From assembly GCF_900108335.1 (NCBI RefSeq), contig NZ_FNVT01000004.1:434001-498000 (forward strand): DNA of 64,000 nt, in the 5' to 3' direction. The notes below the pieces were generated by a model. That model was not told the origin of the DNA. It did not search any database and was given only the letters and a program-made list of their open reading frames with translations. Position 1 is the stretch's first letter; each line of letters opens with the position of its first letter. Of the stretch, positions 24,683-32,502 are shown piece by piece. The stretch comes from Nonomuraea solani. GTDB lineage: Bacteria; Actinomycetota; Actinomycetes; Streptosporangiales; Streptosporangiaceae. A program made the translations under genes and the position numbers.

Positions 24683-26022
24683 TCCTGGTTCTGGCGGTTT
24701 TGGCGGCTTCGGAGCAGGCCGACGGCCATCGTCACGAGGGCCGCCACCACCGCCGCGCCCAGCGCGCCGTTCATCCACGGCTGCCGGGTGAAGCCGATCA
24801 GCTCGCGCACCGACGCCCAGTAGCCGTCCCACGCCGCGACGGTGGGCGTGGAGGTGGTCAGCCAGTAGGCGGCGAAGCCGAGCGCCCACGGCAGCAGCAT
24901 CGACCAGCGCGAGGGCGCGTCCTCGGCGGTGTTCCAGTTACGCGAGCCGCCGAACACGAAATAGTCCACGGCCAGCACCGCGAACATCGGCACGAACACG
25001 GCCCCGATCACGCCCAGGAACGCGCCGTACGAGGTGACATCCACGACGAGGGCGATCGCGATGGTCAGCACGCCGATGGCGACCGAGAAGATCCGCCGGT
25101 CCACCCGGGGCATCAGGTTCTGCAGCGAGACCGTGGTGGAGTAGACGTTGGCGAAGGACTGGTCGGTCTCGCGCAGCGCCAGGATGCCGAAGAACAGCGC
25201 GCCCAGCGGCACCGCCACGAACGGGCCGAACACCGCCGTGGAGTCGGCGGTCACGGCGGCCGCGCCGGCGATCGCCACCGCGTACACGCCCAGCCCCAGG
25301 CAGGCCACCTGCGCCAGCGTGTAGCCGCCGACCACGCCGGTGAACGCGGCCCTGCTCGACCTGGAGTGCCGGGCGAAGTCGGCCGCCACCGGCACCCACG
25401 ACACCGACAGCGCGATCACGTAGTCGACGGCCGGGGCGAACGCGGTCCACGACCCGCCCGTGTGCGCGGGGGCCTCGGACACCAGGAACCAGGTGAACCA
25501 GATCATGGAGATGATGACGCCGATGGTGACGTAGCGGCGCAGGATCCGGACCGAGCCGAGCGGCCAGATCGTGAGCGCGGTGGTGAGCAGCCCCGCCGCG
25601 ACCACCCACACCTGGTACGGCACGTCGCCGAAGATCGCGGTCGCGGCCTTGGCGATCACCCAGAGCTCGAACGCGCCCCAGCCGAGCATCTGCACGATGT
25701 TCAGCGCCGTGGGCACGTACGACATCCTGGCCCCGAACAGCCCCCGGAGCAGCACCATCGCGGGCTGCCCCGTCTGCGTGCCGGGAATGGCCGACAGGCC
25801 CACCATCGCCGTGCCGATCAGGCTGCCCACCACGGTCGCCACCAGCGCGGCGACCAGGCTGAGCGGGGCGTTGCCGAGCGGGTTGAGCAGGAACAACGCC
25901 CCGGAGAAGCCCAGGAGGCTGACACCGAGGTTGGCCCAGAGCGCGCCCTGGTCGAGCACGCCCAGGGTCTTCGGTGGCCTGCCTTCGAGAGTCAGCGGAA
26001 CTTCGTCGACGGCATGCGACAT
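24667..26022 (-). CDS. cytX: CytX-like NCS1 transporter for thiamine pyrimidine (HMP), riboswitch-controlled
   Basis: The 451-aa NCS1 (nucleobase:cation symport) family permease has 12 membrane segments. It includes the typical early TQTGQPAMVLLRGLFGARMSYVPTALNIVQMLGWGAFELWVI region (about residues 80-120, signalling the NCS1 fold) and the SWVPVAADFARHSRS loop. The family alone could mean cytosine or other nucleobase uptake. A TPP riboswitch sits directly before its start codon, which makes uptake of the thiamine precursor hydroxymethylpyrimidine (CytX) the best reading. ATG 26022 follows a GGGAG Shine-Dalgarno that is part of the riboswitch 3' end. TenA, a second thiamine-salvage gene, lies 3.6 kb away. 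Confidence 0.88.
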   Translation of the reverse strand: MSHAVDEVPLTLEGRPPKTLGVLDQGALWANLGVSLLGFSGALFLLNPLGNAPLSLVAALVATVVGSLIGTAMVGLSAIPGTQTGQPAMVLLRGLFGARMSYVPTALNIVQMLGWGAFELWVIAKAATAIFGDVPYQVWVVAAGLLTTALTIWPLGSVRILRRYVTIGVIISMIWFTWFLVSEAPAHTGGSWTAFAPAVDYVIALSVSWVPVAADFARHSRSSRAAFTGVVGGYTLAQVACLGLGVYAVAIAGAAAVTADSTAVFGPFVAVPLGALFFGILALRETDQSFANVYSTTVSLQNLMPRVDRRIFSVAIGVLTIAIALVVDVTSYGAFLGVIGAVFVPMFAVLAVDYFVFGGSRNWNTAEDAPSRWSMLLPWALGFAAYWLTTSTPTVAAWDGYWASVRELIGFTRQPWMNGALGAAVVAALVTMAVGLLRSRQNRQNQDSAAR

Positions 26023-26028
26023 CGCACA

Positions 26029-26116
26029 CTCCCTACGCCGGCATTACCCGGACAGGTTCAGGCGGTCGGCAGCGGATCAGTAGCTGCCCTCTCAGCCCGG
26101 CACCCCGAGCTCCCGC
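26029..26116 (-). promoter_or_regulatory. TPP riboswitch (THI element) upstream of cytX
   Basis: On the minus strand the conserved THI-box parts appear in order: CGGGGTGCC then GGCTGAGAGGG, later CCTGAACCTG, then CCGGGTAATGCCGGCGTAGGGAG. These are the pyrimidine- and pyrophosphate-binding cores. The 3' end carries the Shine-Dalgarno of cytX, 7 bases from its ATG, so ligand binding probably blocks ribosome access. Confidence 0.95.
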
Positions 26117-26194
26117 GACGATCTGTAGTTGGCGCCCTCATCATGCCCCAATGCCGGAAAATCCGCCACAGGGGCCGGCCACGAAGGGCGACCG

Positions 26195-26518
26195 TCAGGC
26201 CACGAAGGGCGGCTGCCCGCTCTCGCTGACCATCGGCCGGCGCGCGTATTCCCATGACTGCATGCCGCCGCTGACGTTGACCGCGTCGCGCCCGAGCTGG
26301 TTGAGCCAGGCCGCGACCTGCAAGGACCGGCCGCCCACCCGGCAGACGACGTAGATCCGCTGGTCGCTCGGCACCTCCTCCACCCGGCCCTGGATCTGGG
26401 TCATGGGGATGTGCACGGCGTCGGGAGCGTGGCCGGCCAGCCACTCGTCCTGCTCGCGGACGTCGAGCAGGTAGGCGTCGGCGGGGACGGCGCCGGCCTC
26501 GATCTCAGGAACGGTCAT
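26195..26518 (-). CDS. Rhodanese-domain protein
   Basis: The 107-aa single rhodanese domain has the persulfide-forming Cys in the active-site loop IYVVCRVGGRSLQVA (Cys near residue 64). The N-terminal AYLLDVREQDEWLAGHAPDAVHIP is typical. These proteins carry sulfane sulfur or act as sulfur-transfer partners in the cytoplasm. ATG 26518 overlaps the stop of the HxlR regulator as ATGA, so the two are co-translated. The C-terminal extension after WEYARRPM is short. Confidence 0.92.
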   Translation of the reverse strand: MTVPEIEAGAVPADAYLLDVREQDEWLAGHAPDAVHIPMTQIQGRVEEVPSDQRIYVVCRVGGRSLQVAAWLNQLGRDAVNVSGGMQSWEYARRPMVSESGQPPFVA

Positions 26519-26949
26519 GACTCCATCATCTCGCGCCTCGCGTCGTACGCGGCACGCGCGGCGGCGATCTCCTGCTGGTGCTGCTCGGTCCATGTGACCA
26601 GGCTCTTGATGGTCTCGTGGAGCGTGCGGCCGAGCGGCGTCAGCGCGTAGTCCACGCGCGGCGGCACGACGGCGTGGACCGTGCGGCTGACCAGGCCGTC
26701 GCGCTCCAACTGGCGCAGGGTCACGCTGAGCATGCGCTGGCTGACGCCGTCGATCTCGCGGCGGAGCTGGGTGAAGCGCAGGCTCTGGCAGTCGAGCAGG
26801 GCGATGACCAGCAGCGACCACTTGTCCGCGACGCGGTCGAGGATCTGGCGGACCTCGCAGTCTTCCCTGACGTCCCACTGCCGTACGTCGTAGTCGTCGT
26901 CCACGGTGCCTTCGCAGTAACCGAGTGATTTAGAAGTGCCGTCTTCCAT
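26515..26949 (-). CDS. HxlR-family transcriptional regulator
   Basis: The 144-aa winged-helix regulator of the HxlR/MarR-like type contains DKWSLLVIALLDCQSLRFTQLRREIDGVSQRMLSVTLRQLERDGLVSR, the family DNA-binding core (about residues 40-95). An N-terminal Cys in VREDCEVRQILD is the position that in several HxlR members (YodB, HypR, QsrR) senses quinones, diamide or other electrophiles. It is coupled to the rhodanese gene and divergent from an MFS exporter whose promoter overlaps its own. A redox/electrophile-controlled efflux unit is an inference. ATG 26949 has a 49-bp gap to the divergent start. Confidence 0.9.
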   Translation of the reverse strand: MEDGTSKSLGYCEGTVDDDYDVRQWDVREDCEVRQILDRVADKWSLLVIALLDCQSLRFTQLRREIDGVSQRMLSVTLRQLERDGLVSRTVHAVVPPRVDYALTPLGRTLHETIKSLVTWTEQHQQEIAAARAAYDARREMMES

Positions 26950-26978
26950 GACATTTCATGATGGCCAATGATGTGGAT

Positions 26979-26995
26979 GGTTACAAGAGATAACC
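26979..26995. promoter_or_regulatory. Candidate HxlR operator
   Basis: GGTTA (26979-26983) and TAACC (26991-26995) form an inverted repeat, and a third half-site GTAACC lies at 27008-27013. It sits in the 49-bp gap between the divergent HxlR and MFS starts, immediately before the MFS ATG at 26999. GTTAC/GTAAC half-sites occur in several HxlR-family operators. Confidence 0.55.
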
Positions 26996-26998
26996 GAC

Positions 26999-28444
26999 AT
27001 GCCAAGAAGTAACCGGGGGTTTGTTGTGTCTGTCCCCGCCCGTTCCTGGGGCGTACTGATCGTTCTTTGTGGCGCCATCTTTCTTGAGGGCATCGACGTC
27101 GCCATGCTCAACGTCGCCCTCCCGTCGATCCGGGCCGACCTGGGGCTGTCCACGGGCATGCTGAGCGGGGTCGTGAGCGCGTACGTGCTCGGCTACGGCG
27201 GTTTCATGCTGCTCGGCGGCCGGGCGGCCGATCTGCTGGGGCGGCGGCGGATGTTCCTGTTCTGGCTGGTGGTGTTCCTGGCCTTCTCCGGGCTGGGCGG
27301 CTTCGCCACCGAGGGCTGGATGTTGCTGCTGGCCAGGTTCGTCACCGGGGTGGCCGCCGCGTTCATGACACCGGCCGGCCTGTCGCTGATCACCACGACC
27401 TTTCCCGAGGGCCGACAGCGCAACCGCGCCCTGCTCATCTACGCCGGCACGGCGGCGGGCGGGTTCGCGCTCGGGCTGGTGATCGGCGGCCTGCTGACCG
27501 GCTTCGGCTGGCGCTGGGTCTTCTTCGCGCCTGTCCTGCTGTCGCTGGTCATCCTGCTCGCCGCGATCCCCCTGCTCAAGGAGCCGGCCGGCGGCCGTCC
27601 TCCCGTCCAGGGCTTCGACGTGGCGGGCGCCTTGAGCATCACGGGCGCGATGATGCTGCTGGCCTATGGCGTGGTACGCCTGGAGCACCCGGCCGACGGC
27701 TGGCCCCTGACCGTCGCGGCCTTCGCCGGCGGCCTGGCGCTGGTGGCCGTCTTCGTGGCCATCGAACGCCGCTCCGCCAGCCCCCTGGTCCGCCTCGGGC
27801 TCTTCAGGTCGGCTCCACTCGTCCGGGCGAACCTGATGGCCGCCCTGCTCACGGCCTCGTTCTTCGGCTTCCAGTTCCTGATCACGCTCTACCTGCAGGA
27901 GCTGCGCGGCTGGTCCACCATCCAGACGGGCCTCGCCCTGCTCGCGGCCGCCGCCGACGTGGTGCTCGCCCCCACTCTCACGCCGTGGCTGGTCAACCGA
28001 TTCGGCAACGCCAAGGTGGTGCTCGGGGGGCTGCTGTCAGGTCTGCTGGCGTACGCGCTGTTCCTGGGGGTGGGCCTGGACTGGGCGTACGCGGCCATGC
28101 TGCCGTCGATGCTGCTGATCGGCCTGATGTTCGCCTTCGTCTACGGCCCGCTCACGATCGTCGCCACGGACGGGATCGCCGAACACGAACAGGGTTTGGC
28201 CGGCGGCCTCATCAACTCCTCATTCCAGTTCGGCGCGGCCCTGGGCCTGTCAATGGTGACCGCCGTGAACGTGGCCGCCCTGGGCACCGCGACAGGCGCC
28301 GCGGCGGGCCTCGAAGCCATGCGCACGGCCCTGGCGGTCCCCGTCGCGGCAACGCTCCTGGCGGCGATCATCTCCATCACGGGCCTCCTACGCACCCGCG
28401 CAACCACCCAGCCGTCTGAGGACCGAGTCCCCCTCAACGCCTGA
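26999..28444 (+). CDS. MFS multidrug/antibiotic exporter (DHA2-like)
   Basis: The 481-aa integral membrane protein has about 14 hydrophobic segments, matching the DHA2 drug:H+ antiporter family. Motif A is visible between TM2 and TM3 as GGRAADLLGRRRMF (about residues 70-83). Motif C-like Gly/Pro-rich sequence occurs in TM5 (GFALGLVIGGLLTGFGWRWVFF). Such proteins pump antibiotics or dyes out using the proton gradient. ATG 26999 follows the candidate HxlR operator directly, leaving almost no leader; GTG 27026 is an alternative. Its repressor is probably the divergent HxlR protein. Confidence 0.9.
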   Translation: MPRSNRGFVVSVPARSWGVLIVLCGAIFLEGIDVAMLNVALPSIRADLGLSTGMLSGVVSAYVLGYGGFMLLGGRAADLLGRRRMFLFWLVVFLAFSGLGGFATEGWMLLLARFVTGVAAAFMTPAGLSLITTTFPEGRQRNRALLIYAGTAAGGFALGLVIGGLLTGFGWRWVFFAPVLLSLVILLAAIPLLKEPAGGRPPVQGFDVAGALSITGAMMLLAYGVVRLEHPADGWPLTVAAFAGGLALVAVFVAIERRSASPLVRLGLFRSAPLVRANLMAALLTASFFGFQFLITLYLQELRGWSTIQTGLALLAAAADVVLAPTLTPWLVNRFGNAKVVLGGLLSGLLAYALFLGVGLDWAYAAMLPSMLLIGLMFAFVYGPLTIVATDGIAEHEQGLAGGLINSSFQFGAALGLSMVTAVNVAALGTATGAAAGLEAMRTALAVPVAATLLAAIISITGLLRTRATTQPSEDRVPLNA

Positions 28445-28522
28445 CCACCACCGGCCTCGGCCCTGGAGCGCCCGAGGACCACCACCCCGGGGCACGCCAG
28501 CGGCCGAGCACCACAGATCGCC

Positions 28523-28601
28523 CTCCGCCACCTGCGCACCCGCGCCGGGCGCTCCGGCAACCGCGCACCGCCAAGCCCCTGCACTCCGCCACCTGCGCAC
28601 C
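28523..28601. repeat. Short direct repeats in the 288-bp gap between the MFS and Fpg/Nei genes
   Basis: CTCCGCCACCTGCGCACC occurs at 28523-28540 and again at 28584-28601, and the word GCCGAGCACCA recurs nearby. The rest of the 28445-28732 gap shows no coding region that looks real and no clear terminator. Confidence 0.6.
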
Positions 28602-28732
28602 ATGAGCCGAGCGTCAGTCGCGCCGAGCACCATCGCCTCCGCCCCTCCCTCACCCTTCTTCGAAAGGACCCCGCCGAAGTGCGGTGGGAGAGGACGGGAA
28701 GGGAAGTCAGGGTGACGAGCGGAAAAGAAGGG

Positions 28733-29611
28733 CTACTTCAGCAGCTTGGACATCCGCCGATCGGCCAGCGGTTTGCCGCCGGTCTGGCAAGTGGGGCAGT
28801 ACTGCAACGACGAGTCGGCGAACGACACCTCCCTGATCGTGTCGCCGCAAACGTCGCAGGGCTGCCCCGCCCGGTTGTGCACGCGCAGCCCCGACTTCTT
28901 CTCCGCCTTGAGGTCCTTGGCCGCCAGCCCATGGGCGCGCTCGACCGCGTCGGCCAGCGTCGTCACGATGGCCTCGTGCAGGTCGGCGATCTGCGCGTCG
29001 GTGAGCGTGGCCGCGATCTTGAACGGGGACATCTTGGCCGCGTGCAGCACCTCGTCCGAGTAGGCGTTCCCGATGCCCGCGATGACCTTCTGGTCGCGCA
29101 GGAGCCCCTTGATCTGGGTGCGGTTGCCGCCCACGATGCGCTTGAGGGCGGCGACGGTGAAGGACTCGTGGAGGGGGTCGGGGCCGAGGGCGGCGACGCC
29201 GGGGACATCGTCCGGATTTTTCGTGACATAGACGGCCAGCCGCTTCTGCGTCCCCGCCTCCGTCAGCTCGAACCCGGGCGCCAGCCCCTCATCGTCGGGC
29301 GCCAGCCGGACGCGCACCGCGAGAGGCCCCTTGCCGGGCCGCACGGGCTTGGCCCCAGAAAGGTCGTCGCGCCAGCGCAGCCACCCCGCGCGAGCCAGGT
29401 GGATGACCAGGTGCAGGCCGTCGCAGTCGAGGTCGAGGAACTTGCCGTGCCTCGTCACCCCGGTGATCGTCAGGCCGCCGAGCGAGGTGACCGGCGGATC
29501 GAAGGTCTTGAGCGCCTGGAAGCCGACCACGTCGACGCCCAGGACCGTACGGCCCACCGCCCGCTCGCGCAGGAAGTGGGTGAGCGACTCCACTTCGGGA
29601 AGTTCCGGCAT
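28733..29611 (-). CDS. Fpg/Nei-family DNA glycosylase
   Basis: The 292-aa protein starts MPELPEVES, so after Met removal Pro is the catalytic nucleophile and the following Glu the general acid. The helix-two-turn-helix is seen in QKVIAGIGNAYSDEVLHAAKMSP (about residues 168-190). A C-terminal zinc finger has CDVC and CPTC pairs (about 249-275). It removes oxidised bases and cuts the DNA strand in base-excision repair. A Fpg versus Nei-type assignment needs alignment; actinobacteria carry several paralogues. It is monocistronic and separated by 52 bases from tenA. Confidence 0.9.
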   Translation of the reverse strand: MPELPEVESLTHFLRERAVGRTVLGVDVVGFQALKTFDPPVTSLGGLTITGVTRHGKFLDLDCDGLHLVIHLARAGWLRWRDDLSGAKPVRPGKGPLAVRVRLAPDDEGLAPGFELTEAGTQKRLAVYVTKNPDDVPGVAALGPDPLHESFTVAALKRIVGGNRTQIKGLLRDQKVIAGIGNAYSDEVLHAAKMSPFKIAATLTDAQIADLHEAIVTTLADAVERAHGLAAKDLKAEKKSGLRVHNRAGQPCDVCGDTIREVSFADSSLQYCPTCQTGGKPLADRRMSKLLK

Positions 29612-29662
29612 GCCCTCAGCGTACGGCGCGCCACCGACTGTCCACAGCCTGGGGAAACCGAG

Positions 29663-30268
29663 CTACGGCACGTCCCAGAAGGCCAGCTCATGGGCCATGC
29701 CCTCGGCGAACAGCGCCTCGGCCCGCGCGGGGTCGGGCGCGGCCTCGTCGATCATCTGCCCGATGCGCACGGTGAGCGCCGCGAACCCCGGATCCGCGTA
29801 CGTGTCCACCCAAGCCCGATATCTCGGCTCAGCGGGCGGATTCTCCGCCAATATCCGCCCGAGGTTCGAATATCCCCACATACACGGATAAAGCGCTGCC
29901 AACCCTTCCCCATACGACGCCGCCGACTCCAGCAGGAAGGCCGTGTACGCCGCACACGCCGGCCCCTTCACAGCCCCCTCCAGATCGGCCCCGAACTCGG
30001 CCGACATCGACCGATGAAGGCTCAGCTCGTCGTGAAAGGTGGTGTGCGCCAGGTCCACCAGGTCGCCCAGGTGCGCGTCCGGCGCCTGCCAGCCCAGCCG
30101 CGCGAACACCCGTACATAGTCCAGCAGGAACAGGTAGTCCTGCTCCAGCCACGACCTGAACACCGGCTCCGGCAGATCCCCGCGCCCGATCCCGGCGACC
30201 GTGGGGTGCTCAAGCTGGGCCTTGAGCAGCGGACGGCCGATCGCGTGCAACTTTTCGGCAATGGTCAT
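29663..30268 (-). CDS. tenA: TenA-family thiaminase II-like protein (thiamine salvage)
   Basis: The 201-aa all-helical protein has the TenA signatures LEQDYLFLLDYVRVFARLGW (about residues 40-60) and ALYPCMWGYSNLGRIL, where the Cys corresponds to the catalytic position of TenA_C enzymes. The Glu near the C-terminus (AHELAFWDVP) also fits. It hydrolyses aminopyrimidine breakdown products of thiamine to HMP. With cytX nearby this makes a salvage route. No riboswitch is visible; the divergent GPP34 start is only 23 bases away. Confidence 0.88.
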   Translation of the reverse strand: MTIAEKLHAIGRPLLKAQLEHPTVAGIGRGDLPEPVFRSWLEQDYLFLLDYVRVFARLGWQAPDAHLGDLVDLAHTTFHDELSLHRSMSAEFGADLEGAVKGPACAAYTAFLLESAASYGEGLAALYPCMWGYSNLGRILAENPPAEPRYRAWVDTYADPGFAALTVRIGQMIDEAAPDPARAEALFAEGMAHELAFWDVP

Positions 30269-30291
30269 GGCTGGGAGGTTAGTGTCGAAGT

Positions 30292-30933
30292 ATGCGTGTG
30301 ACGATCGCCGAAGAGCTCCTCCTCCTCGCCCACAACGAGAAGGAGGGCCGGCAACTGATCAACTCCATCCAGCTCGACCCGGCGCTGGCCGGTGCGATCC
30401 TGGCCGAGCTGGCCGTCAACGGCCGGGTGGAGCTGACCGAGAAGAAGCTCACGGTCAAGGATCCGACCCCGCTGGGCGACGCCGAGCTGGACGCCACGCT
30501 GGCGCGCATCGTGGCCGACGGCAAGGACAGGACCCCCTCCTGGTGGGTCCAGCGGCTGCAGTCGCACAAGCTGCGCCACCGCCTGCTCGAACGGCTCGCG
30601 GACGCGGGCGTGCTCACCGAGGAGCGCGGCAAGGTGCTCGGCATCTTCCCCACCAGGCGCTGGCCTGAGGCGCAGCCCGGCGTGGAGGCCGACATCAGGG
30701 AGCGGATCTCCGCCGTCCTGGCGGGCGCGGAGCCCGACCCCCGCACAGGCGTCCTGATCGCCATCACGAAGGTCGTCGGCCTCACCCGCAAGATCTTCCC
30801 CAACGCGAGCAAGGAGCGCGTCAAGGAGATCACCGAGGGCGCCTGGGCCGCCGAAGCGGTCGCCAAGACCATCGCCGCCATCAACGCGGGAGTGGTCATC
30901 ACCACCACGGTCACCGTGGTCGCGATCAGCTGA
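30292..30933 (+). CDS. GPP34/GOLPH3-like protein
   Basis: The 213-aa protein belongs to the GPP34 family. The family opening ITIAEELLLLAHNEKEGR and a mid-region Trp-rich stretch DRTPSWWVQRLQSHKLRHRLLERLADAGVL (about 78-108) are present. It ends in a hydrophobic segment VITTTVTVVAIS. Eukaryotic GOLPH3/Vps74 binds phosphatidylinositol-4-phosphate at the Golgi. In actinobacteria the role is unknown, probably membrane-lipid binding. It is divergent from tenA and converges with the LCP gene, sharing a hairpin terminator. Confidence 0.85.
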   Translation: MRVTIAEELLLLAHNEKEGRQLINSIQLDPALAGAILAELAVNGRVELTEKKLTVKDPTPLGDAELDATLARIVADGKDRTPSWWVQRLQSHKLRHRLLERLADAGVLTEERGKVLGIFPTRRWPEAQPGVEADIRERISAVLAGAEPDPRTGVLIAITKVVGLTRKIFPNASKERVKEITEGAWAAEAVAKTIAAINAGVVITTTVTVVAIS

Positions 30934-30939
30934 AAAGGA

Positions 30940-30967
30940 GGGCGGGCACCCGGCAGGGCGCCCGCCC
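30940..30967. terminator. Hairpin terminator between GPP34 and LCP genes
   Basis: GGGCGGGC (30940-30947) pairs with GCCCGCCC (30960-30967). It lies 7 bases after the GPP34 stop and 18 bases before the LCP stop, so it can serve both convergent genes. Confidence 0.75.
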
Positions 30968-30984
30968 GAGGAAGTCAACCTGTG

Positions 30985-32259
30985 TCAGTTGGCGTCGAGG
31001 ATCTCCTTCGGCACCGGCTTGTCCTCCTTCAGCGCGTTGAACAGCACCAGCGCCTTCGCCCGATCCCACTTGACCGCCGTTCCGCCACCCGGGATGACCT
31101 CGTTACCGCCGAACGGCACCACCGTCGTCACCGGGCTGTCGCCCATGGCCAGCCCCAGCGACAACATGTTGAACACCCCGGTGCCCGAGTCGACCTGGAC
31201 CGCGTCCGTGGCGCTCATCGCCAGCGGGATCGAGGTGAACGGGTTGATCAGCACCCCGGGGCTCGCGGCCTTCTTCACGACCGCGCCCAGGAACTGCCGC
31301 TGCCGCTTGGTCCGCTCGAAGTCGGGCAGCGCGCCGCCCTTGCGGGTGCGCACGTAGCCCAGGGCCTGGGAACCGGTGAGCACCTGGGTGCCCTTCTTCA
31401 GCTTGAGGCCGGCCTTGGGGTCGTTGACGGCCGCCCGTACGTTGATCTCGACCCCGCCGACGGCGTCCACGATGTCCACGAAGCCGGCGAAGCCGATCTC
31501 CATGTAGTTGTCGATGTGTACCCCGGTGACCGTCTCCACGGTCTGGACCAGCAGTTTGCCGCCGCCGATCGCGTACGCGGAGTTGAGCTTGTCGCGCCCC
31601 TTGCCCGGAATCGTGACCGCGGAGTCGCGCGGCAGGCTCACCAGGGTCGGCTTGTCGCCACCGTCCGGCAGGTGCAGCAGCATCATCGAGTCCGTACGCC
31701 GCCCGACCGCCTTACCCGTCGCCAGCTTCTTGCGCTCGGCGGCGGTCAGGCCCTCGCGGCTGTCCGAGCCGACGAGCAGCCAGTTGGTGCCCGGAGTGTC
31801 GGCGACACGGCCCTCGTAGTCGTCCAGCACGCCGTCGATGCCCGACAGCCGCGAGTCGATCCAGAAGAACATGCCCACGGCGGCCACCAGCAGGGCCACC
31901 AGCACGCCGGCGACGATCACTGAGATCGTCTTCCACGAAGGCAGCCTGCGCGGCCCTCTGGGCGGCTTGTCGGACGGCTCGCGCCGCGCCCGCATTGGCT
32001 TGACGGGGCTGTTACCGGATCGTTCCCGGCCATAGACCCGCGAACTCGACCTCGGCGGCTCGCTCCCTGAAGTCACGCTCGGTGGCGGCTCGGGAACCTG
32101 GGAGGCGGCGGGAAGCTTGTGCGTCGGCGCACCCGGCCCTCCTGCCGGGACCCGGTGAGCAGGTGCTCCGCCAGAGCGCTGGCCGTCACCTGGCCGCGGT
32201 GGCAGCGGTCGGCCATCGCCTGGTGAGCGCATCGCCCGCGTCCGGTCGTCCTCAGACAC
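30985..32259 (-). CDS. LytR-CpsA-Psr (LCP) family glycopolymer ligase
   Basis: The 424-aa membrane protein has a Pro/Arg-rich cytoplasmic N-terminus (1-95), one transmembrane helix (about 100-122) and an external LCP domain. Motifs are visible: NWLLVGSDSREGL, the RTDSMMLLHLP-(x)-LVSLPRDSAV core with the conserved Arg and Asp residues, and GYVRTRKGGALPDFERTKRQRQFL. These residues bind polyprenyl pyrophosphate. LCP enzymes link wall polymers (arabinogalactan or teichoic acid-type) to peptidoglycan. GTG 32259 is chosen because a GAAGGGAAG ribosome site precedes it and family sequence starts soon after. Confidence 0.92.
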   Translation of the reverse strand: MSEDDRTRAMRSPGDGRPLPPRPGDGQRSGGAPAHRVPAGGPGAPTHKLPAASQVPEPPPSVTSGSEPPRSSSRVYGRERSGNSPVKPMRARREPSDKPPRGPRRLPSWKTISVIVAGVLVALLVAAVGMFFWIDSRLSGIDGVLDDYEGRVADTPGTNWLLVGSDSREGLTAAERKKLATGKAVGRRTDSMMLLHLPDGGDKPTLVSLPRDSAVTIPGKGRDKLNSAYAIGGGKLLVQTVETVTGVHIDNYMEIGFAGFVDIVDAVGGVEINVRAAVNDPKAGLKLKKGTQVLTGSQALGYVRTRKGGALPDFERTKRQRQFLGAVVKKAASPGVLINPFTSIPLAMSATDAVQVDSGTGVFNMLSLGLAMGDSPVTTVVPFGGNEVIPGGGTAVKWDRAKALVLFNALKEDKPVPKEILDAN

Positions 32260-32502
32260 TTCGCCTTCTTCCCTTCGGTTGTCATAGACGCTACGTCGAA
32301 CCCCATGGCAGTGAAGACGATCCTCCAAGGTTTTCCCACGGAAAAGTACTCGGAACCAGCGGAGAGTCACTGCGGAAACATTGATGCCACCAGCGTCGTT
32401 ACGGTTATGGACGACCTCTATCGAAGGGAAGATCGTGTCCGCTCCGGACCCGTGGAGTCTTCGCCCGTGCTATGGCACGGGTTCCTCTGAAGGCTCACTG
32501 CG

